From assembly GCF_014287815.1 (NCBI RefSeq), contig NZ_JACOOQ010000010.1:32931-96930 (forward strand): DNA of 64,000 nt, given 5' to 3'. The position numbers were made by a program, and so were the translations under genes. Positions 8,080 to 15,671 of this stretch are shown here, in pieces (position 1 is the first letter of the stretch; each line of letters starts with the position of its first letter). This DNA is from Clostridium lentum. GTDB lineage: Bacteria; Bacillota; Clostridia; Clostridiales; Clostridiaceae. The notes under the pieces were generated by a model. That model had not been told where the DNA came from. It did not search any database and worked only from the letters and a program-made list of their open reading frames with translations.

Positions 8080-8886
8080 TTAAATACCTCCTGAATATTT
8101 TGTATAATTTATTATCATATCAACCATATAATCTATATTTCTTAATCTATATAAAATATATTCCTTTAGTTTTAATATATCCTCATCCTTATATCTCCAT
8201 ACTTTTGGAATTTCATTAATTATATCATCTAACAAATTTCCATTAATTATATTTTTAAATCTATCAGCAGCTTTTCTTAATGCCGTTTCATTTAATATAT
8301 TAAAATGATGAAAATACTTATATACTTCTTTATAATTTAGTTCTAAGATAATTTTATCTTTATAATCCTCATTATCAATTGATTCTTGAAGGTTTTTACT
8401 ATTCCAATTAAAAACATGAGAATGATCTATTATATACATTTTAAAACTATTAAGATTGTTACTATAATCAATCAGCAAATTTCCTTCATGCCTATCTGCA
8501 TTATAAATTAAATGATCAAATAAAATAATATCATTAATTTCCTCCTTATTAATTATATTATTAATAATTGGCATAGAATTAATCAAAGCATTAGCATTAT
8601 GTACTTTTTCACTATAAAATGCTATTCCCTCAATGCTTTCATCATAATCAATGCAATCAATAACATCTTCTATATCTATTGTATTATCTATTAAGCATAT
8701 TCCACCATTGGGTATAGTTAATCCTAAACTTTGTGCAAGCCTTAAAGAAATATATTCATTTATTAATACTTTATTTGCCCATCTACTCCCAAATGTTTTT
8801 ACATATACATATTTACTACCAATTTTAGCTTCAAAAGGGTCTGTAGCTGCTTCAATTCTTTCTATAAGTTTATCAACTTTCTCCAT
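8080..8886 (-). CDS. Short HipA-like serine/threonine kinase
   Basis: 268 aa. The HipA-family kinase core is clear: a lysine strand (KYVYVKTFG), the catalytic loop NADRHEGNLL near residue 130-140 and the metal-binding segment IIDHSH near 155. It lacks the HipA N-terminal extension and no HipB-type helix-turn-helix gene is adjacent, so it is not a canonical hipBA pair. ATG at 8886 follows GGGAGAG. Known HipA kinases phosphorylate translation factors and arrest growth; the target here is unknown. The location at the accessory end of a prophage suggests a growth-arrest or anti-phage function. Confidence 0.75.
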   Translation of the reverse strand: MEKVDKLIERIEAATDPFEAKIGSKYVYVKTFGSRWANKVLINEYISLRLAQSLGLTIPNGGICLIDNTIDIEDVIDCIDYDESIEGIAFYSEKVHNANALINSMPIINNIINKEEINDIILFDHLIYNADRHEGNLLIDYSNNLNSFKMYIIDHSHVFNWNSKNLQESIDNEDYKDKIILELNYKEVYKYFHHFNILNETALRKAADRFKNIINGNLLDDIINEIPKVWRYKDEDILKLKEYILYRLRNIDYMVDMIINYTKYSGGI

Positions 8887-8927
8887 TAAATCTCTCCCGT
8901 AATATTTGCATTTTATAATTAACTTAG

Positions 8928-8956
8928 ATATAATGGATTTAATTATAAAAATACAA
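8928..8956 (-). promoter_or_regulatory. Likely promoter of the HipA-like/DUF3037 operon
   Basis: Minus-strand TTGTAT (8951-8956), 17-base spacer, TTATAT (8928-8933), about 40 bases before the kinase start. It suggests the pair can be expressed in the lysogen apart from late genes. Confidence 0.45.
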
Positions 8957-8964
8957 TTTCATTA

Positions 8965-8998
8965 GAAAGCACTACTGATTGGTCGTCAAAGTGCTTTC
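8965..8998. terminator. Hairpin between the 61-aa gene and the kinase operon
   Basis: GAAAGCACT (8965-8973) pairs with AGTGCTTTC (8990-8998). The T tract is modest on either strand, so it is a weak terminator or insulator. The stretch 8887-9183 otherwise holds only the kinase promoter; I see no gene in it. Confidence 0.5.
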
Positions 8999-9183
8999 TT
9001 TCATTTTATAGCCTATACATATATGTTGCAACACCTTCGACAATTTCTCTTATCCTTCAATTATATTTAATTAACTTTATTTGATATTTGTTAATTTAAT
9101 TATATATTATATAAATACACTTTACAATTTTTACATTTAATATTTTAAAGGCTAAGAACTACATCCTTAACTATTCCCTACTT

Positions 9184-9369
9184 CTACTTACTTAATATTT
9201 CTTTTCTATTTCTTAATATCTCTTCAAATTCTTCTATATCTTCAATAGTTACTCTGTTTTTTAAGAAACTTCTAGCTCTAGATCTATCACTAAGATATTT
9301 TGCTCTTTCTTTATTTTTTTCTTGCCATTTTTTATTAGCTTCAGTTTGTGCATTTACTTTTTCACTCAT
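9184..9369 (-). CDS. Small basic helical phage protein, unknown function
   Basis: 61 aa, very rich in Lys, Arg and Glu. It is predicted as a helix with an RSRARSFLKNR patch, then an acidic helix. ATG follows AAGGAG at ideal spacing. I do not recognise a family with certainty. Similar short proteins occur near the lysis end of Firmicute phages. Nucleic-acid binding is possible from charge alone. Confidence 0.55.
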   Translation of the reverse strand: MSEKVNAQTEANKKWQEKNKERAKYLSDRSRARSFLKNRVTIEDIEEFEEILRNRKEILSK

Positions 9370-9385
9370 ATAAACAACTCCTTAC

Positions 9386-9499
9386 TTAGAATACAGTTTT
9401 AAATATTATTATTCCTAAGGCAAAGATTAATCCTAATAGCCTTATTATTTGAAAAATTAAACTTATTATTTCTTTTGCTAAACTACCTTTAATTTTCAT
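9386..9499 (-). CDS. Possible 37-aa single-span membrane peptide
   Basis: The frame gives a short basic head and a long hydrophobic helix with LLGLIFALGIII, ending 16 bases before the 61-aa gene. No clear ribosome binding site precedes the ATG, so translation is doubtful. If real it is a membrane peptide of the toxin or lysis-accessory kind. Confidence 0.3.
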   Translation of the reverse strand: MKIKGSLAKEIISLIFQIIRLLGLIFALGIIIFKTVF

Positions 9500-9532
9500 A
9501 TTGCATTTAAAAGGATAAAATGATATTTTATT

Positions 9533-9552
9533 AGTAGGGAGTAAACCTCCCT
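9533..9552 (-). terminator. Hairpin after the toxin-like peptide
   Basis: TAGGGAG and CTCCCTA pair around GTTTA just past the stop at 9558. No strong T run follows, so it may stabilise the mRNA end or weakly terminate. Confidence 0.45.
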
Positions 9553-9557
9553 ATTTG

Positions 9558-9671
9558 TTAAAGTAAGCTTTCTAGTACCATTTTGATGACTGCTACTAGA
9601 GTGCCTATTTCTAAGATGAGTTCAGTTAGTGCCGTAATCACTTTCTTGAACTCTTTTATTTTATCCTCCAT
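9558..9671 (-). CDS. Small hydrophobic holin-like / type I toxin-like peptide
   Basis: A 37-aa frame: charged head (MEDKIKEFKK) then a hydrophobic helix (LTELILEIGTLVAVIKMVL). It has an excellent GGAGGTGAGGG ribosome binding site and its own consensus promoter. Short single-span peptides with strong private promoters near phage lysis genes are typical of holin-like or TxpA/BsrG-class toxins. The overlapping antisense RNA that would define a type I pair is not proven; TTGCAT-17-TATTTT on the plus strand at 9501-9529 is a weak candidate promoter. Confidence 0.55.
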   Translation of the reverse strand: MEDKIKEFKKVITALTELILEIGTLVAVIKMVLESLL

Positions 9672-9690
9672 TCCCTCACCTCCTAAGTAT

Positions 9691-9719
9691 ATTATACTAC
9701 GCATAGTATAAATGGTCAA
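9691..9719 (-). promoter_or_regulatory. Strong promoter with palindromic operator for the 37-aa peptide
   Basis: Minus-strand TTGACC (9714-9719), 17-base spacer, TATAAT (9691-9696). The palindrome TATACTA-TGCG-TAGTATA (9693-9710) overlaps the -10 box and spacer, so a dimeric repressor probably controls it. Confidence 0.7.
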
Positions 9720-9730
9720 TAGTTTTACAT

Positions 9731-9773
9731 AAAAAAATAAGGCTAAAATAAGATTTTCTCTAACTTTAGCCTT
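9731..9773 (-). terminator. Terminator upstream of the toxin-like gene
   Basis: AAGGCTAAA (9739-9747) pairs with TTTAGCCTT (9765-9773), followed on the minus strand by seven T. It shields the small peptide gene from readthrough of the lysis genes. Confidence 0.8.
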
Positions 9774-9864
9774 TAATTTTATATAAAAATATATTATAAT
9801 TTTATTTAGATATTTTTATGTTTAAATGGAAGCAGAAGAATTTTATTTCAAGTTTAAATTCTTT

Positions 9865-9899
9865 AAAAGACTTATATGGTGTGAACATATAAGTCTTTT
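9865..9899. terminator. Bidirectional hairpin downstream of the endolysin
   Basis: A 14-bp perfect stem (AAAAGACTTATATG with CATATAAGTCTTTT). The T run is strongest for plus-strand transcription. Together with the hairpins at 9731 and 9910 it makes a triple barrier between late genes and the accessory end. Confidence 0.65.
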
Positions 9900-9909
9900 T
9901 TATATGTAA

Positions 9910-9939
9910 AAAGCTAGGTACTTTCACATACCTAGCTTT
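9910..9939 (-). terminator. Terminator of the lysis genes
   Basis: An 11-bp perfect stem, AAAGCTAGGTA with TACCTAGCTTT, loop of 8, then T5, immediately after the amidase stop. Confidence 0.88.
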
Positions 9940-9944
9940 AATTT

Positions 9945-10874
9945 CTAAATACAATTTAAATATTGTTCTCCTGCTCTGCTTCTACTTGCTACATATCTTC
10001 TTACTCCAGAAGTACTTACATAACTTATATAGTAATATTTATTTGTTACATAAACACTATCGTAATTTATTTCTTCTCCTTTATAATATACTGCAACTGG
10101 CTCGTTATTTTCTGTACTAGGTACATTTCTTACATTTAATTCATCAACTATAACTGTAGCTACACCTGTTTCTGCATAACTTCTTTCTAATACTTCAGAT
10201 TCACTATTGGATTTACTATAAATACTATTACCACTATCATCAAATACACTATATCCTTTGTTTTGATCTGCACATTTCTTAGCATTATTTAAATCACTAA
10301 ATGCCCCCTTTTGACTTGTAGCATCACTCCATGATTTTCTTACTCTATATATTTGCTTTGCTGAAGTAGAATTATTTTGATCTCCTTGTATTGTTCCATT
10401 ATATGCTTCTTTAACCATATTCATAAATCTATCCCACCCTGAATCTAAAGTTCTATGAGGACAATATTTACCACTATGCTTTTGATGTGTATAAACTCTA
10501 TCAAATCCCCATCCAAATTCTTTTAATAATTTAGCTACTATTATAGCTGCATTCTTTTCAGATTTAATAAATCTATCTCCACCACTTTTACTATAACAAA
10601 TTTCTATAGCTATTGTTTTTCTATTTCCAAATCCATTACCTCCATCTCCTGCGTGCCAAGCATTTCTATTAAAATCTATTAATTGAATTGCTTCAACATC
10701 ATCTACTGCAATATGGAAAGATACTTCATTATTATTTGACTTCATATAACTTGCTTCATTTCTAGCTGATGCATCATTTGCAGTATTATGTACTGTTATA
10801 CCTTCTGGTACCATACCATATGGGCATTTACACTCATATTTATTTTCATTTACCACTTCTTTTTTTATTTCCAC
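9945..10874 (-). CDS. Endolysin: N-acetylmuramoyl-L-alanine amidase with SH3-like wall-binding tail
   Basis: 309 aa. Residues 25-155 form an amidase_2/PGRP catalytic domain: zinc ligands in ITVHNT, YTHQKHSGKYC and the paired Cys/His, with WHAGDG in the groove. A Ser/Asn-rich linker leads to an IYRVRKSW segment of SPOR-like character (about 172-215). The last 70 residues (ELNVRNVPS...) fit a bacterial SH3 fold. It cuts the MurNAc-L-Ala bond to lyse the host. The GTG start at 10874 lies behind AAGGA. The holin gene is just upstream. Confidence 0.92.
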   Translation of the reverse strand: MEIKKEVVNENKYECKCPYGMVPEGITVHNTANDASARNEASYMKSNNNEVSFHIAVDDVEAIQLIDFNRNAWHAGDGGNGFGNRKTIAIEICYSKSGGDRFIKSEKNAAIIVAKLLKEFGWGFDRVYTHQKHSGKYCPHRTLDSGWDRFMNMVKEAYNGTIQGDQNNSTSAKQIYRVRKSWSDATSQKGAFSDLNNAKKCADQNKGYSVFDDSGNSIYSKSNSESEVLERSYAETGVATVIVDELNVRNVPSTENNEPVAVYYKGEEINYDSVYVTNKYYYISYVSTSGVRRYVASRSRAGEQYLNCI

Positions 10875-10924
10875 TTTTAATTCCTTCTTTCATTAATTAT
10901 TTTTTATAAAATTAAAAGGACACA

Positions 10925-11326
10925 CTATTGTGCATCCTTCTTTATATCTTCAATATTAATATTATCTAATTTATCATTGTAAACTTTTAGTCCTTTACTA
11001 AGCCACATAGGTACTTTTGCACCACATTCAATTAAATTTTCTATTATACTAGATAGCTCTTTTAATATCATTACTACAAGTATTACATAAACTATAAAAT
11101 GTGATATTGGAACTAATTTTGCAATAATAATGCATATCAATAAAAACATTAATTCAGCCATGCTCCCAAACATACCATCTCTTAAACTTCTACTTTTAAA
11201 TTTACCCCTTTTCCAAGACTTAAATGATCCTGTTGCAATGTCAAACGCAACTAATACTGAAAATATAATATATATTGCTTCTAATGTAACTTGCTCTTTT
11301 ATTTGTAAAATTAAATCTAAATCCAT
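10925..11326 (-). CDS. Phage holin (toxin-secretion/phage lysis holin family)
   Basis: 133 aa with three hydrophobic segments (about residues 15-33, 55-75, 78-95) and the signature RSLRDGMFGSMAELM between the first two, as in the Cph1/TcdE-type holin family. It forms membrane lesions that release the amidase encoded next. AAGGG precedes the start. Transcribed after a terminator at 11353, so it may have a separate late promoter or depend on readthrough. Confidence 0.88.
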   Translation of the reverse strand: MDLDLILQIKEQVTLEAIYIIFSVLVAFDIATGSFKSWKRGKFKSRSLRDGMFGSMAELMFLLICIIIAKLVPISHFIVYVILVVMILKELSSIIENLIECGAKVPMWLSKGLKVYNDKLDNINIEDIKKDAQ

Positions 11327-11352
11327 TTTTCATCCCTTCTTTCATTAAATAA

Positions 11353-11382
11353 AAAGAGACTAGAATTTCCTCTAATCTCTTT
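11353..11382 (-). terminator. Terminator between tail fibre and lysis genes
   Basis: AAAGAGACTAGA (11353-11364) and TCTAATCTCTTT (11371-11382) pair with one G-T, followed by T5 on the minus strand. Confidence 0.75.
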
Positions 11383-11462
11383 ATTGGTTGACAAAATCAT
11401 ATTAAATTCCTAAAAAATTAAACTTTTTATTGATTTAACGAACAATATAAATCAATTGCGAA

Positions 11463-13346
11463 TTATTTATTCATCAAGCAATGATAAATAAAAGTTGGTA
11501 TTACTTCATCAGCTATCATTTTGTAACCAACCCAACTTGGGTGCAGCCATTCTTTAACCACTTTTCTAGTTTCGTCTGAATTATCATATACTTTTTCATA
11601 AACATATTCATATGCATATTTACTATCAAATCTTAAACATGAAGGGATATAGTAAGCATTGTTAATTTGTGATAATGCTAACTCTAATTTTGAATTATAA
11701 TCAAATATATCTTTTCTATAATAGTAAAAATTAGTAAATTCATTATCTTCAGATAATGTTACAAGTCCGTCAACTATTACTTTGCAATTTGGATACGAAG
11801 CGTGTATATAATTCACTAATTCAACTATCCTACTGACTATTTCATTATTCCCTTGTTCTCCAACTAAATTATCTGTCAACTTATCATTAACACCTAAATG
11901 TATATAAACATAATCTAAACCATTTACATTTACAACATTATCACAGTAGTATTTAAAATCAACTTTTCTAGTTGTAGGATTCCAAAATGGGTTATTTGGA
12001 AACTCGGGTCTTAAAAGTGAAGGGTCGTTTATAAAGTCATATGCTCTATAACCACCATGCCCTTCATATCTATTACCACTATTTGTATTTGTGTCAGTAT
12101 ATTGTCCTACATAATTTATATTAGTAACACCTAATTCTTTTAATTTATTTACAATTACATCAACTATCCCACCAGATTGAATGAAACTATCCCCTAAAAT
12201 CATAAAATTTTTAACACTATTATGGTTTATATCTTTTATATTCGCAACTTTTATATTTAACCTTTTTTCACTTATTACTTTTGTTAAATTATCATTATAT
12301 AATGAAAAATCTATATAACTATCGCTAGTTATTCCTTTATATTTAAAATAATCTTTAAAGTGATGTTTGTACCAAAAACCACTCGATTTAAGGTATGGAT
12401 ATTCACTTTTTAATTCATCATCTATAAAAGATGAATAAGGAATTTTTAATTCTTCACCATTTAATATATAATAATTAGATGGTAATGATAAAGAAGCTAC
12501 TATAGTTTCTAAATTTGCTAATCTACTTTCATGTACTTTAATTTTACTAACTTGGTAGCCATCATATAATCTAAAAAAATCTTTAAGTGATGTATCACTA
12601 AGCTCAGTTCCCTTCGTTAATAAAATTCTATATTTACTATTTGTGTTATCGAAAGTTGCTTCTTTATCATAATAAACTCCTAGTTTTGTGATTGTGTCAT
12701 CGTCATTGTATTTTACAAGTGTAAACCCAACATTTGATGATTCTGCTGTATTTACTATAGTTAATATTTTAGAAGATAAAGAGAATTCATTACTTACTAA
12801 ACTGTATTTGTTATTTAAATTTTCATTACCATTTGCATGTACACTACCTATTTTAAATGTTAAATTTAAATGCGTAGCCATTTCTAACTCATTAATTACA
12901 TTTGATACATTATTATTAACATTCTTAAACTGTTGTCTAATAGCTTCACCAGAAGAGTCATATTGTATACCATCTGCACCAATCCTTATATCAATAAGTT
13001 CAGCGTCACCGGTTGTACTCCCATCTGGTAAAGCAATTATATTATCTATTCTTTTTCTTTCAACTTCTAATTCATTTTTATTCGCCTTAGTATCCAATTG
13101 TTCGTCAACGCCATCTAATCTTTTACCTAAAGTTTCAAATCCATTTCTAGCTGCTGCAACTTCTGCATTGCTATTTCCAGCATTAATTATTAGATCATCG
13201 AAAGTTCTCTCAAGTTTTTCTTGATTTTTAGAAGTACTTTCAGTTTCTTGATTTATTTTATTTAATCCATCATGTATGGATTGTCTTACATCCTTACCAA
13301 ATATAGCGTTTTTTATTTTATCTAAGTGTTCTTGTATACTTGCCAT
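11463..13346 (-). CDS. Receptor-binding/baseplate protein with SGNH esterase domain
   Basis: 627 aa. The N-terminus (residues 1-140: IQEHLDKIKNAIFGKDVRQSIHDG and heptad-rich helices) is the baseplate-anchoring part seen in upper-baseplate proteins of Gram-positive phages. Residues about 385-625 are an SGNH/GDSL hydrolase: block I ILGDSF, a GGYRAYDF-like block II, block III HLGVND, and a C-terminal LHPSW histidine. The usual DxxH aspartate is not obvious and may be replaced by Glu. It probably deacetylates a wall polymer during adsorption. ATG follows AAGGAGG. Confidence 0.82.
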   Translation of the reverse strand: MASIQEHLDKIKNAIFGKDVRQSIHDGLNKINQETESTSKNQEKLERTFDDLIINAGNSNAEVAAARNGFETLGKRLDGVDEQLDTKANKNELEVERKRIDNIIALPDGSTTGDAELIDIRIGADGIQYDSSGEAIRQQFKNVNNNVSNVINELEMATHLNLTFKIGSVHANGNENLNNKYSLVSNEFSLSSKILTIVNTAESSNVGFTLVKYNDDDTITKLGVYYDKEATFDNTNSKYRILLTKGTELSDTSLKDFFRLYDGYQVSKIKVHESRLANLETIVASLSLPSNYYILNGEELKIPYSSFIDDELKSEYPYLKSSGFWYKHHFKDYFKYKGITSDSYIDFSLYNDNLTKVISEKRLNIKVANIKDINHNSVKNFMILGDSFIQSGGIVDVIVNKLKELGVTNINYVGQYTDTNTNSGNRYEGHGGYRAYDFINDPSLLRPEFPNNPFWNPTTRKVDFKYYCDNVVNVNGLDYVYIHLGVNDKLTDNLVGEQGNNEIVSRIVELVNYIHASYPNCKVIVDGLVTLSEDNEFTNFYYYRKDIFDYNSKLELALSQINNAYYIPSCLRFDSKYAYEYVYEKVYDNSDETRKVVKEWLHPSWVGYKMIADEVIPTFIYHCLMNK

Positions 13347-13357
13347 TTTATTCCTCC

Positions 13358-13624
13358 TTACAATTGAATGCCTGATATATGAATATTAATACCAGCACCT
13401 TTAGCCTTAAATGAATTAATAATTAAAGGACTATTCAATATCTTTGTTTCTTTAGTTGAAAGCCTAAATAAAAAAGTAACACCATCAATGTTAAGTGTTA
13501 CCTCTTTTTCTGTAGCATTAGAGTTATGTAATAGAATTGTTTTAACTATAGCTCCAGCTGAATTGGTATATAAACTTTCTTCAGTATCAGTTAATGTTTT
13601 AGCTGCTATTCTTTTTTCTTGCAT
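13358..13624 (-). CDS. Small beta-rich tail-associated protein, unknown function
   Basis: 88 aa, predicted mostly beta strand (VTLNIDGVTFLFRLS). It lies between the Tal gene and the receptor-binding protein with a good GGAGGT ribosome binding site. Short beta proteins in this place often decorate the tail tip. I do not recognise the family. Confidence 0.6.
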   Translation of the reverse strand: MQEKRIAAKTLTDTEESLYTNSAGAIVKTILLHNSNATEKEVTLNIDGVTFLFRLSTKETKILNSPLIINSFKAKGAGINIHISGIQL

Positions 13625-13628
13625 CCTT

Positions 13629-14972
13629 TTATACCTCCATTGCTATTCTTCTAGTTAATTTATCAAGTTTAGTATTAATTGCCACTAAAGTATTTGCAAT
13701 AACATTTATAGCATCAACATTGGCTTGCACTACTTCACTTAAGTTTCCTAGATTTTGATTAGCTACATTTAATACTTCTACTGTATTATTAAGTTCTGTA
13801 GAAACTGAATTTAATACATTAACAGTTGTTTGTACTGTAGATTTAACATTTTTAACTTCTTTAGCTGTATTAATTGTGTCTAGTTGATAATCTTTTATAT
13901 CTTCAAATTTATCACCTACTGTAAAGCTTGAGCTTTGAGGAGAGTTAATATCTAAAGTTTTCTCTATAATTCTTAATTCTTCATCTATTCCCATAACTGG
14001 ATTAACAACTCTATGAGCATTTCCTATGTTAAAAGAATCAATATCTAGCCCAATAATAGATAAATCTAAAGTATCAATTTTATGCTTTTTCTTTATTCTA
14101 TTATTCTCTTTAAGATATGCTTTCCCTTTAGATAATAAATTTTCTACTATAGTTACATTATCAAATGAAACTGAATCAGCTATTATTCCAAACTCTTCTA
14201 TAGCTTCAACATCATCAATATAATTTAATCCATTATTTATAGATTATATAGTTAATCTTGCTTCGCTATCCTCTAACTTTTCCCCTAAAGGAATTAACCT
14301 TGTAATTATTTCGCTTGGATCTCGTTCTTGCTCTAAAGTAATTAAATTTTTACTTAATACAATTTCAGTTTCTTTTAATTCTCCAATTGCTTGGACATAA
14401 TCTAAGTATCTTCTGTCATCTTCGTATCTTACTCTTAACTCTCCACCAAGCCTATCAATCAATTTTTCTTTTATAGTATCAAAAGTCTTATCATAACCTA
14501 AATATCTGTATAAGCTATCATTATTATCAATTACATCTACAACCCCAACTGTAAACTGTTTATCTTCTGAAACTTGGGAGTTATGATTATTGATTATTAA
14601 TTCTAGGAATCCTCGAACTGAAATATTATGATACTCTCCATATGTTTGAATAGAATCCATTAAGTAACCTAGTTCACTTTCGCACACAACATTTTTACTG
14701 AATAAGCCTGATGAACTCATCTTAGGTGTTGAAAGAAGAACTCTACCTTTGAATTCAATTATGTTTGCTTTAGTGTTTTTAACTTCTACTAATGTCTTTA
14801 AATTTTGAATATAGTTAAATCCACTATTATTAGGTAATATAGAGAAATTAAAGCTATCTATAGTATTTATGCCAAATTTACATTGTCCTGTTATGCGAGG
14901 TGCTTCATTACTTGTACTTACCGCATTAATAATTATTTCATCATCATTATTTATTAATTTAACTTCATACAC
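13629..14972 (-). pseudogene. Phage minor structural / tail-associated (Tal) protein, broken by an in-frame stop
   Basis: A GTG at 14972 behind GGAGGTG opens a 242-codon frame ending in TAA at 14246-14244. The same frame then continues without interruption for 204 codons to 13629. The segment just after the stop (NNGLNYIDDVEAIEEFGII) is the conserved continuation of the phage minor structural / prophage tail-endopeptidase family. The lower half has no ribosome binding site before its first ATG (13994). So one codon, probably GAA or CAA, has become TAA. The intact product would be 447 aa, with the last 120 residues coiled-coil, and forms the tail tip below Dit. Confidence 0.85.
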
Positions 14973-15671
14973 CTAAAGCACCTCCTTACACCATTTAAAT
15001 TCAATCGTGCCAGTTCCTTTTAGAGTTAATGTATTTATTCCTTTATCAAGTTTAAAAGCCCATGCTTTAGATTCTCCTTGTTTAAATTTATAAACAGAAT
15101 TACCTTTAGTGACTTCAATATTATTGCTACATATAACAGTTGGATTTATTCCAATAGCTCCATTATTATATAATGTTATATCTTTAGTTCCATTGACTTC
15201 AAATATTGTGTCTTGCACCATATCTAATTCAAAGTTGAAATCATCCCAAATATCATGACCATCTTGAAAATCTGATATTTTAAATGGATATGCAATGAAA
15301 TTAGCTGTTAATTGAGCATAATTGTAATAACTTTCATCATATTCTATTCCTGTGCATTCTGCTAAAAAATAAAATCCAGGAATTTGATCATCATATAAAG
15401 GTTCTTGTAAACCTTCATTCAACCAATTAATTATTTTAATTTTCAACATATTTAATTTAATTTTATCCATTTTAGGTAAGCTAAACGTATAACTTAATTC
15501 TCTCTCGTCATATGATTGTTCTCCATATAATAAAGAAAAATCATAAGAACCATTCATGAAAGGAATGGTTTCTTTAATTTTTCTTTTTGTTGGATTGCTT
15601 ATAGTTCTAGAGAGTATCTTTATACCAAAGTCACCATAACTATGTTTATTATTTTTAATTATTCCTAACAT
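14973..15671 (-). CDS. Distal tail protein (Dit, siphovirus tail component)
   Basis: 232 aa in the Sipho_tail/Dit family. It has an N-terminal beta domain with an NGSYDFSLLYGEQSYDERELSY-like stretch (here about residues 43-64) and a C-terminal galectin-like domain with WxxAFKLDKG near the end. It forms the hexameric hub between tail tube and Tal. The place directly after the tape measure and before Tal is the standard order. Confidence 0.88.
   Translation of the reverse strand: MLGIIKNNKHSYGDFGIKILSRTISNPTKRKIKETIPFMNGSYDFSLLYGEQSYDERELSYTFSLPKMDKIKLNMLKIKIINWLNEGLQEPLYDDQIPGFYFLAECTGIEYDESYYNYAQLTANFIAYPFKISDFQDGHDIWDDFNFELDMVQDTIFEVNGTKDITLYNNGAIGINPTVICSNNIEVTKGNSVYKFKQGESKAWAFKLDKGINTLTLKGTGTIEFKWCKEVL

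Noticed and set aside
12688..13224. Plus-strand 178-codon frame
   Set aside because: It is antisense to the receptor-binding protein, has no ribosome binding site and no recognisable protein features.
14244..14972. Two separate genes at 13629-13994 and 14244-14972
   Set aside because: They share one frame with continuous conserved coding sequence between them. The lower one has no ribosome binding site. One gene with a stop codon explains the data better.
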